A stretch of 56,788 bases of DNA, taken from the NCBI GenBank assembly GCA_016789755.1, contig JAEUQG010000458.1, positions 1 through 56,788 on the forward strand. Direction: 5' to 3'. The DNA comes from Bryobacterales bacterium (GTDB lineage Bacteria; Acidobacteriota; Terriglobia; Bryobacterales; Bryobacteraceae). The notes under the pieces were generated by a model. It worked only from the letters and a program-made list of their open reading frames with translations. It had not been told where the DNA came from and did no database searches. Shown here in pieces: positions 50,785 through 56,788 of this stretch; within the stretch, counting starts at the first letter, position 1; each line of letters begins with the position of its first letter. The position numbers and the translations under genes were made by a program.

Positions 50785-52809
50785 ATGACGTCAATGGTCC
50801 TGTTCCTGTTTCTTCTCGCCGCCCTTCCCTCCTTCTCCGCGGAAGTATTCCGGGACGACTTTTCCCGCTTTCCTCCCGGCGCACTATCCGCCCCCATGGG
50901 CCAGCTCAACGGAGCCATCCAGGAATACCACTACGTCGCCTACCGCGGTGTCCCCACCGCCCCCTGGCGCAACCCGATCGTCCACGAGGACGCCTGGCTC
51001 GCCGGCGACGAGAACGGCAAAACCTACCTCGAACAACACACCATCGTCACCGATAACCGCTATCACCCCCTCTTCGTCACCGGCGACGAGGAATGGTCCG
51101 ACTATACCGTGGAGGCCCGCGTCCGCCCGCTCTCCCGCAAAGACACCGCCGGAATCGTCTTCCGCTATCGCACCTCACGCCATTACTACCACTTCGCCTT
51201 CGACAGCGGAACCTCTGTCCGCCTCGCCTTGCGGCTCCCCGAAGACGAGCAGTTCCGCCGCAGCTCCTGGAAAGTTCTTGCCGTCAAGCCGTTCCCCTAT
51301 GACACCAGGCGCTGGTACACATTGCGCGTCGAAACCGCTGGCCCGCGCATCCGCGCCTTCGTCGACGGCCAACTGGCGCTGGAAGCCTCCGACGATTCCA
51401 TCCTCAAGGGCCAGGCCGGGTTGACCGCGCGCTTTCCGGCTCGCTTCACCGATTTCCGTATCTCCATGCCGGATGCCATTCTCGCTTCGATAGAAGCCCG
51501 CGTCGCCGCCCGCGAGGCGGAACTGGCCAAACTCCGCGCCGCCAATCCCCAGCCGATGCTGTGGAAGCGCTTCAGCACCAACGGCTGGGGCGCCGGCCGC
51601 AATGTCCGCTTCGGCGACCTGGACGGCGACGGCCGCCTGGACATGCTCATCGCGCAAAATACCCCCCGCGTCCGCGGCGATGCCTTCGACACGGTCGGTT
51701 GCCTCACCGCCGTAACGTTGGAAGGCAAAATCCTCTGGCAGATAGGCCGCCAGAATCCGTCCAGCGGCCTCGTCACCAACGACACGCCGTTCCAGATCCA
51801 CGACCTCGATGGCGACGGAAAAACGGAAGTGGTGCTCGTCCGCGACTTCCAACTCCAGGTCTTGGAGGGAAGCAGCGGAAAGCTTCTCCGTTGGGCCTGG
51901 ATGCCCGCCGCGCTCTCCAACAATCGCGACGAGTTGCCGTATGAGCTCAACAGCGGCGACGCCATCGCCTTCGTCAATCTCTCCGGCAAAGGCCCCCGCG
52001 AGATCCTTATCAAAGACCGCTACCGCGGCTTCTGGCTCTACGACGCCCAGTTGCGCTTCCTCTGGGAAGGCCGCGCCCAAACCGGGCACTACCCCTATCC
52101 CTACGACATGGATGGCGACGGCCGCCAGGAATTCGTCATCGGCTACGGCCTCTGGAACCATTCGGGCAAAGCGCTGTGGGCCCACGACGAGAAGATGAAG
52201 GACCATCCGGACGCCATCTCCATGGGCAACTACTCGGGCGATCCCAATGGTCCCGTGCGCGTTTACATCTGCGGCAGCGACGAAGGCCTGGTCGTCATCG
52301 GCCGGGACGGGCAGATCTTCAAACAACTTCGCATCGGCCACACGCAGACGCAAAGCGTCGCCAGGTATCGCGACGACGTCAAAGGCCTGCAACTCATGAT
52401 CGCCAATTTCTGGCGCAATCCCGGCATCGTCAGCGTGCTCGATGCCGATGCCCGCATCCTCGAACAGAAAGAGCTTACCCCCGGCTCCACCCATCTCGCC
52501 CCAGTCAACTGGCGCGGCGACGGCATCGAATACGCGTTACTCTCAGGCAACATCCGTGAAGGCGGCATGGTGGACGGGCGCCTCCGCCGCGTCGTAATGT
52601 TCCCCGATGACGGCCATCCCGATCTTACCTATCACGTCGCCGATGTTACCGGCGACGCCCGCGACGAAATCATTCTCTGGGACCGCGCCAGTGTTTGGAT
52701 CTACACACAGGACCGCGCCGCCGCTCCGGGAAAGCCCGTCTACAAACCCCGCCGCAACCCTGACTACAACGATTCCAACTACCGCGCCACCGTCTCTTTG
52801 CCGCAATGA
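50785..52809 (+). CDS. Secreted FG-GAP/LamG-like protein
   Basis: A 674-residue exported protein (signal peptide MTSMVLFLFLLAALPSFSA). Residues about 20-235 are a concanavalin-like sandwich (EWSDYTVEARVRPLSRKDTA, GIVFRYRTSRHYYHFAFDSG), as in DUF1080/LamG domains. Residues about 270-660 carry FG-GAP/VCBS-like blades with Ca-binding loops: GDLDGDGRLDMLI, HDLDGDGKTEVVLV, YDMDGDGRQEFVIGY and ADVTGDARDEIIL. The design resembles rhamnogalacturonan-lyase-like or ligand-binding propellers; no catalytic site can be named. An in-frame ATG at 50794 is equally possible. It overlaps the next gene by four bases (ATGA). Confidence 0.82.
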   Translation: MTSMVLFLFLLAALPSFSAEVFRDDFSRFPPGALSAPMGQLNGAIQEYHYVAYRGVPTAPWRNPIVHEDAWLAGDENGKTYLEQHTIVTDNRYHPLFVTGDEEWSDYTVEARVRPLSRKDTAGIVFRYRTSRHYYHFAFDSGTSVRLALRLPEDEQFRRSSWKVLAVKPFPYDTRRWYTLRVETAGPRIRAFVDGQLALEASDDSILKGQAGLTARFPARFTDFRISMPDAILASIEARVAAREAELAKLRAANPQPMLWKRFSTNGWGAGRNVRFGDLDGDGRLDMLIAQNTPRVRGDAFDTVGCLTAVTLEGKILWQIGRQNPSSGLVTNDTPFQIHDLDGDGKTEVVLVRDFQLQVLEGSSGKLLRWAWMPAALSNNRDELPYELNSGDAIAFVNLSGKGPREILIKDRYRGFWLYDAQLRFLWEGRAQTGHYPYPYDMDGDGRQEFVIGYGLWNHSGKALWAHDEKMKDHPDAISMGNYSGDPNGPVRVYICGSDEGLVVIGRDGQIFKQLRIGHTQTQSVARYRDDVKGLQLMIANFWRNPGIVSVLDADARILEQKELTPGSTHLAPVNWRGDGIEYALLSGNIREGGMVDGRLRRVVMFPDDGHPDLTYHVADVTGDARDEIILWDRASVWIYTQDRAAAPGKPVYKPRRNPDYNDSNYRATVSLPQ

Positions 52810-53999
52810 CGTTCTTCCAATGCGTCGAAGATTGTGCCGGGGAACGGGTCGCCCTCCATGTGCTGGAGCTGAACCCTCGCAAAATCCGCCCCGCCGTCTC
52901 CTTCCAGCCCGAATGGAATCACTCCCGCGGCATCCTGCGCGGTCTCATCGAAAACGGTGAACTCCAGGAAGATCACATCGACGAAGAGATCGCCGGTGGA
53001 CGCATCGTGCCGTCCCCCCAGCGCATCGCCGGAGCCGGCGCCATGCGCCGCCAGACCTGGTCCATCGAGCAGCATCGGGCCGCCTGCCAGGCCGCCCATC
53101 CGGACTCGCAAATCATCGCCATGGTGGGCAACGGTAACCTTGGCGCCAACCCCCGCTTCATAGCCTCCGCGCACGGCCGCCTCATTCACCTCCACAGCGA
53201 GCAGCACCGGTTTCACACCCACCGCTACAGTTGCCTCGCCGCCTGGGATCGGCGCGTTTCCATCGAAGACTTCGATCTCAGCCAGCCCCTTCCCCCCGGC
53301 CTCGATGGCTTCACCTTCGGCCAGCGCCTGGTGCGGAACGGCGAGCCTGCCGGCACGGAGCAAATCGTCGCCATGGCCTGCGCGCAAGAGTTCTACGATC
53401 TGCGCCACCTTTTCTTGTTCGGCAGGATTCCCCGCGGCAATCAGCGTTGGATCGATGCCGGGCTCGCCGCCTTCTGGAACAACGGCACGCTGGACACTGA
53501 CACCCTCTCCCGAGCCATCCGCGGAGAACCGGTCGAGGCCCCCGTCGGCCAATTCCCCCGCGACGCCACCGTCGCCGCCCTCCGCGCCAAAGACTACCTC
53601 GAATCACCCGATCCCCGGCGCCCCGGCCAGTTCTCCCTGCGCGGCGATGTCCTCCGCATCGTCCTGCGCGAAGGCATCTACCCCCACAATATGATCGGCA
53701 TGCGCTCCGGCGGCGCCCTGATCTCTGTGGTCACCGGAGGTCTCAGCAATCGCGCCGGCCTCACCATCCGCGGCGCCGCCCTGCTCATGCATTCGCTCGG
53801 GGCGCGCGATGCTCTACTGCTCGACAACGGCGCCGACGTCATGATGCACTTCGACGGCCGGCAGATTCTTGGTTCGCCCGAGGGGGAGCGCACACGCTTG
53901 CGCTCCGCCTTGTTCTTCCTGCACAGCGAACCGCTCGATGCCGCCGATGCCCGGCTCATCTCCTACCCAAGGCAGCCCTGCCGCCTGCCGGTCTATTGA
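52806..53999 (+). CDS. Phosphodiester glycosidase-like protein (DUF2233/NAGPA family)
   Basis: A 397-residue protein. The C-terminal 150 residues carry the DUF2233/phosphodiester alpha-GlcNAcase signature: MRSGGALISVVTGGLSNRAG, LTIRGAALLMHSLGARDALL and LDNGADVMMHFDGRQI. This family uncovers sugars from phosphodiester links or processes exopolysaccharides. N-terminal segments (ERVALHVLELNPRKIRPAVS, SQIIAMVGNGNLGANPRFIA) are also typical. It has no signal peptide, although its gene partner is exported, so the cellular site is uncertain. It starts in the stop of the FG-GAP gene (ATGA), implying coupling. Its 3' end overlaps the convergent esterase by seven bases. Confidence 0.8.
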   Translation: MTFFQCVEDCAGERVALHVLELNPRKIRPAVSFQPEWNHSRGILRGLIENGELQEDHIDEEIAGGRIVPSPQRIAGAGAMRRQTWSIEQHRAACQAAHPDSQIIAMVGNGNLGANPRFIASAHGRLIHLHSEQHRFHTHRYSCLAAWDRRVSIEDFDLSQPLPPGLDGFTFGQRLVRNGEPAGTEQIVAMACAQEFYDLRHLFLFGRIPRGNQRWIDAGLAAFWNNGTLDTDTLSRAIRGEPVEAPVGQFPRDATVAALRAKDYLESPDPRRPGQFSLRGDVLRIVLREGIYPHNMIGMRSGGALISVVTGGLSNRAGLTIRGAALLMHSLGARDALLLDNGADVMMHFDGRQILGSPEGERTRLRSALFFLHSEPLDAADARLISYPRQPCRLPVY

Positions 54000-55111
54000 T
54001 TCGGCTTCGCCGGAGCCGCCGCCGGCGGACGCCCCGCTCCAAACGGCCGCGGTGGATTCTTCACAAAATCGGCGACATCCCGCGCGGCTTTCGTTTCTTC
54101 TCCCGATTTCCCCAGAAAACCCAGGTCGCGCATCCAGTCGATCAACCGAAACTGCCAGTTCCCCAGCGGAATCCCTTTCCGGTCCGTCAGCCCCCCACTC
54201 ATGCGGCTTCCGTCCGGCAGCGGATCCCCCGGGTGCCGTCCGTTGCCGTAAACGTGCATTTCGATGTTCGGCACACCAAGAGTCAGCATCGCCGAAAAGT
54301 AGTCCATCGCCCAGATGGCGTGGACACGGTCGCCCGATCCCGGTGTCGCCAGAAACGCCGGCGGCACGTCTTTGGGAATCGGCGGCGCCGTGCGATTGCG
54401 TGCAAACGGAGTCGGCCCCGGATAGACGATCCCCACGAAATCGGGCCGCGCGCTGATCCCCTCAAACGGATCCCCGGCGCTACGCTTGTCGAACTCCTCG
54501 TATTGCACCGCCGTCGAAGAGGACAGCTCCGCCCCCGCCGAAAAGCCGATGATTCCGATCTTCTTCGCGTCCAGATTCCATTCCTTGGCGTAACCGCGAA
54601 CCACGCGAACCGCCTGCAGCGCATCGTTCACCGCGTCGGTGAAGGGCTGATACCCGTCCCGCCGCAGCCGGTTGCGCAGAATCACCGTGTTGATCCCGTA
54701 ATTGTAAAAGAACGGCACGAAATCGGCTGCCTCCCCGCCGACGTTCAACGTGTTATGCCCGCCACCCGCCACCAGGATCATCACCGACCCGTTGTTGATC
54801 GACCGCTCCACCGGGTGAAACTCGATCGACGGATTGTGTATCCCGACAATGCTGCTGATGCGCCCCGGCACAGCCTGGCTCATGTTGTACTGCTCCGGCT
54901 CCTTCACCTTGTCCGCCTTCAAATAGGGCGAATTCGGCGCATACAAAGGCACAACCACTCCACCCGGCAGGATCGCCTGCGGAGCGTACGGCCCGTCGCC
55001 GGCATTCGCGGGCTTCGGGATGCTCTGCGCCGCCGGCAGCGGCGGCAGCGCCCGTGTCTGTGCAAATACCGTGACGGAACAAATCAGTACAAGTATGTTT
55101 CGACGCACCAT
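53993..55111 (-). CDS. Secreted alpha/beta hydrolase (esterase/lipase-like)
   Basis: A 372-residue protein with a signal peptide (MVRRNILVLICSVTVFAQ). The nucleophile elbow is GFSAGAELS. The oxyanion region VMILVAGGGHN replaces the usual HGGG of the hormone-sensitive lipase group. A His in GNGRHPGDPLP is the likely catalytic base. LRRDGYQPFTDAVNDALQAVRVVRGYAKE before the elbow is typical of BD-FAE/xylan-esterase-like enzymes. It may release acyl groups from polysaccharides. The 2-hydroxyacid dehydrogenase gene lies five bases upstream on the same strand, so they are probably co-transcribed. Confidence 0.9.
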   Translation of the reverse strand: MVRRNILVLICSVTVFAQTRALPPLPAAQSIPKPANAGDGPYAPQAILPGGVVVPLYAPNSPYLKADKVKEPEQYNMSQAVPGRISSIVGIHNPSIEFHPVERSINNGSVMILVAGGGHNTLNVGGEAADFVPFFYNYGINTVILRNRLRRDGYQPFTDAVNDALQAVRVVRGYAKEWNLDAKKIGIIGFSAGAELSSSTAVQYEEFDKRSAGDPFEGISARPDFVGIVYPGPTPFARNRTAPPIPKDVPPAFLATPGSGDRVHAIWAMDYFSAMLTLGVPNIEMHVYGNGRHPGDPLPDGSRMSGGLTDRKGIPLGNWQFRLIDWMRDLGFLGKSGEETKAARDVADFVKNPPRPFGAGRPPAAAPAKPNQ

Positions 55112-55116
55112 GAATC

Positions 55117-56229
55117 TCAGTACCCCGCCGCCTTATCCACGACATTCACCAGCGCCTGCCCTTCCACATACCGGCGCACGTTATCCGCGAACAGCGCGAT
55201 CAGCCGCACCTGGCGGTCCGGACTCCACCCAGACGTATGTGCCGACATGATCACGTTCTCGCAGTCGAAAATCGGGTGGTTCGACGGCGGAGGCTCCTGC
55301 GGAAACACATCCAGCCCCGCTCCCGCGATCCAGCCTTCTTTGAGCGCCTTCACCAGCGCCATATCGTCGAACAGCTTCCCCCGCGACATCGCCAGGAAAT
55401 ACGCCGTCTTCTTCATGCTGCGGAAGACTTTCTCGTTGAACATACGCTCCGTCGCCTTCGTGTGCGGAGCCGCCGCCACCAGCACATCCACCTGCGGCGC
55501 CATCTCCATGAACCACGACGGATCGTGCAACTCGGCCACATACTCCGGCTTCGGCAACGGTTTGGCGTCGGTTGCCACCACCCGCATGTCAAAGCCGCAA
55601 TGCGCCCTCCGCGCGATCATACTGCCGATGCCGCCCAATCCCACGATGCCCATCGTCTTCCCAGCCAGTTCAACATGATGATCCGATTTCACCGTGCCCA
55701 CCGGATTCATCGTTCGCTTGTAAAACTGCGGCATGTAGTATTTCACCAGCCCGCGCGTCAGCGCCAGCAGCAAACCCATCGCGGTTTCCGAAATCCCATG
55801 CGCGAACGTGCGCGCATAGTTCGTCATCACCACCGGACTCCGCCGGTGCCCGTCATCGAGAACACCCTCCATTCCCGCGCCACCCGTCTGAATCCACTTC
55901 AACTTCGGCGCCAGATCCAACTCCGCGCTCTTGATGTCGCCGTAAACTACTTCCGCATCTTTCAGCCTGGCGCGGAACTCGTCCCGTGTCGCGCAGTAAA
56001 TGATCTCCACCTTCGCCGCCTTGGTCGCTGCCTGGATGGTGCGCACTTCATGCGGCTCGAATTGATACATCGTAACGATCTTCAGGGGGTCCTGTTGCGC
56101 CTTCGCGTTCGATTGCAGATAAGGCGCGGCGGCCACGGGTTGCCGCTGGCCGGCGGCGGATTGCGCGGCCGCGGGAGCCGCTCCGGCGGCAGTGACAAAT
56201 ACACGTCGGGTGACTGGGTTGTCGGGCAT
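55117..56229 (-). CDS. D-2-hydroxyacid dehydrogenase, Tat-like N-terminus
   Basis: From the ATG at 56229 the product is 370 residues. The N-terminus (MPDNPVTRRVFVTAAGAAPA) resembles a Tat signal. The NAD-binding motif is GIVGLGGIGSMIARRAHCGF. The catalytic Arg lies in AMSRGKLFDD, Glu in LDVFPQEPPPSNH and His in MSAHTSGWSP. It converts a 2-keto acid to the D-2-hydroxy acid, or the reverse, with NAD(P). Substrate is unknown; many such enzymes in this group are secreted or lack clear biochemical roles. A second in-frame ATG at 56250 would add seven residues. Five bases separate it from the esterase downstream. Confidence 0.9.
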   Translation of the reverse strand: MPDNPVTRRVFVTAAGAAPAAAQSAAGQRQPVAAAPYLQSNAKAQQDPLKIVTMYQFEPHEVRTIQAATKAAKVEIIYCATRDEFRARLKDAEVVYGDIKSAELDLAPKLKWIQTGGAGMEGVLDDGHRRSPVVMTNYARTFAHGISETAMGLLLALTRGLVKYYMPQFYKRTMNPVGTVKSDHHVELAGKTMGIVGLGGIGSMIARRAHCGFDMRVVATDAKPLPKPEYVAELHDPSWFMEMAPQVDVLVAAAPHTKATERMFNEKVFRSMKKTAYFLAMSRGKLFDDMALVKALKEGWIAGAGLDVFPQEPPPSNHPIFDCENVIMSAHTSGWSPDRQVRLIALFADNVRRYVEGQALVNVVDKAAGY

Positions 56230-56279
56230 GGCGATCAGGGTATCACACATCCGGCTCTGGATCGCCGGTTCGCCCCGCC

Positions 56280-56711
56280 TTACCGCAGCAGTTGCAGCAG
56301 GCTCCTCAGTTCCTCGCGGATCGGCTCCAACGCCGATGCCGCAATCCCGGAACCGAACAAGTCTCCTTGCACTGCCGGAGCCGGCGCTACCTCCAGCTTC
56401 TTCTTGCCCTTGGACAGTGTTTGCGGCTTTGCCGCCGCTTTGCTTGCCAGGTGATTCCTTGCCCCTTCAATCGTGAACCGTTCGTCGTAGAGAAGGCGCT
56501 TGATCTCAAGCACCAGTTCCACGTCCTTGCGCCGGTAAAGCCGGTGCCCGGTGCCCGATTTCTTCGGCCCCAGTTGCGGAAACTCCGACTCCCAGAAACG
56601 CAGCACGAACGGCTTCACCTGAGCCAGCTTGCTCACGTCGCCGATACGAAAATACAGCTTGTCCGGGATTTCCGGATGGGGTTGTACCGTGGATACAGCA
56701 GGGTTCGCCAT
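56280..56711 (-). CDS. MerR-family transcriptional regulator
   Basis: A 143-residue regulator from the ATG at 56711. The winged HTH is YFRIGDVSKLAQVKPFVLRF, WESEFPQLGPKK, GHRLYRRKDVELVLEIKRLL and FTIEGARNHLA: the MlrA/Acidobacteria MerR-like pattern. The C-terminal region is Lys- and Ala-rich and has no Cys or metal cluster, then LEPIREELRSLLQLL as a short dimer helix. Its effector and targets are unknown. The frame extends to 56744 with an alternative ATG. Nothing else is identifiable between it and the window end. Confidence 0.9.
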   Translation of the reverse strand: MANPAVSTVQPHPEIPDKLYFRIGDVSKLAQVKPFVLRFWESEFPQLGPKKSGTGHRLYRRKDVELVLEIKRLLYDERFTIEGARNHLASKAAAKPQTLSKGKKKLEVAPAPAVQGDLFGSGIAASALEPIREELRSLLQLLR

Positions 56712-56788
56712 CTTCTCTAAGCTACGAGGGGAGGCTCCCTTCAATCCTAAAGAAACACTACGCCCGCGTCAAGACGAACTTACGCCAA

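Noticed and set aside
51175..52494. Antisense frame of 439 residues opposite the FG-GAP gene
   Set aside because: No domain, unusual composition, and it lies entirely under a convincing secreted protein.
53996..55678. Plus-strand frame of 560 residues opposite the esterase and dehydrogenase genes
   Set aside because: It crosses two real genes and their gap, with a strongly Arg-rich composition typical of shadow frames.
1..56788. CRISPR arrays, insertion sequences, prophage or attachment sites
   Set aside because: I saw no regular direct-repeat array, transposase, integrase or phage structural gene. The two tRNA genes show no flanking partial duplication.

Overview
The window is GC-rich, gene-dense bacterial chromosome with no mobile element, rRNA operon or CRISPR array that I can see. 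Several traits point to an Acidobacteriota-like soil bacterium of the Solibacter/Bryobacter kind: an FtsX/MacB-type permease, many secreted carbohydrate- and peptide-degrading enzymes, NAD(P)-type oxidoreductases with Tat-like N-termini, small multihaem cytochromes, and many regulators. This assignment is an inference from gene content; no rRNA is present to confirm it.

Layout. 1-4.4 kb: a truncated ABC permease, tadA, a RodZ-type HTH protein fused to a lysozyme-like domain, a YVTN beta-propeller lipoprotein and a LytTR response regulator. 4.4-12.9 kb: housekeeping and metabolic genes (inositol-3-phosphate synthase, epimerase, Nudix hydrolase, rlmB, VOC protein, M28 peptidase, DtxR-type regulator, SDR, pentahaem cytochrome). 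13-24.6 kb: secreted degradative enzymes (heparinase II/III-like, NIPSNAP, CocE/NonD hydrolase), tRNA-Glu, cytochrome c, a peroxiredoxin, and an FHA-GAF-sigma54 activator coupled to a secreted protein. tRNA-Arg follows at 24.66 kb. 25.6-33.8 kb: a tightly overlapping efflux operon read right to left (TetR, TolC, HlyD, two ATPases, two ABC-2 permeases), ending in a coupled sialidase and preceded by a well-defined promoter/operator. 33.9-38.7 kb: a pseudo-receiver, a Kelch protein, a YjhG-type dehydratase and a Gfo/Idh/MocA oxidoreductase. 38.7-41.05 kb: a three-gene cassette of uncharacterised proteins resembling effector-associated loci. 41-47.1 kb: an SDR, a degenerate GGDEF protein, infA, and a three-gene membrane/glycosyltransferase operon. 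47.2-49.3 kb: a PAS histidine kinase/NarL-type regulator pair. 49.3-56.7 kb: a class III aminotransferase, a coupled secreted FG-GAP protein and phosphodiester glycosidase-like protein, an esterase, a D-2-hydroxyacid dehydrogenase and a MerR-type regulator.

How it fits together. Most enzymes suit a heterotroph that scavenges polysaccharides, sugar acids and peptides. The most coherent unit is the efflux operon. It resembles E. coli cecR-ybhGFSR, but the ATPase is split in two, a TolC-family gene is added and a sialidase is appended. The least explained unit is the 38.7-41.05 kb cassette. Several signalling proteins here look catalytically degenerate (GGDEF with an intact I-site, a receiver without phospho-Asp, a small kinase-like protein with an eroded ATPase domain). 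Several genes have a good -10 hexamer only 6-15 nt before the start codon, suggesting frequent leaderless or near-leaderless mRNAs.

No stretch longer than about 300 bases lacks a gene. The largest non-coding gaps are 33713-33947 (efflux promoter plus pseudo-receiver leader), 24633-24843 (tRNA-Arg and its promoter), 2198-2396 and 47115-47249 (AT-rich; no confident site found in either apart from a -10-like hexamer at 2376).
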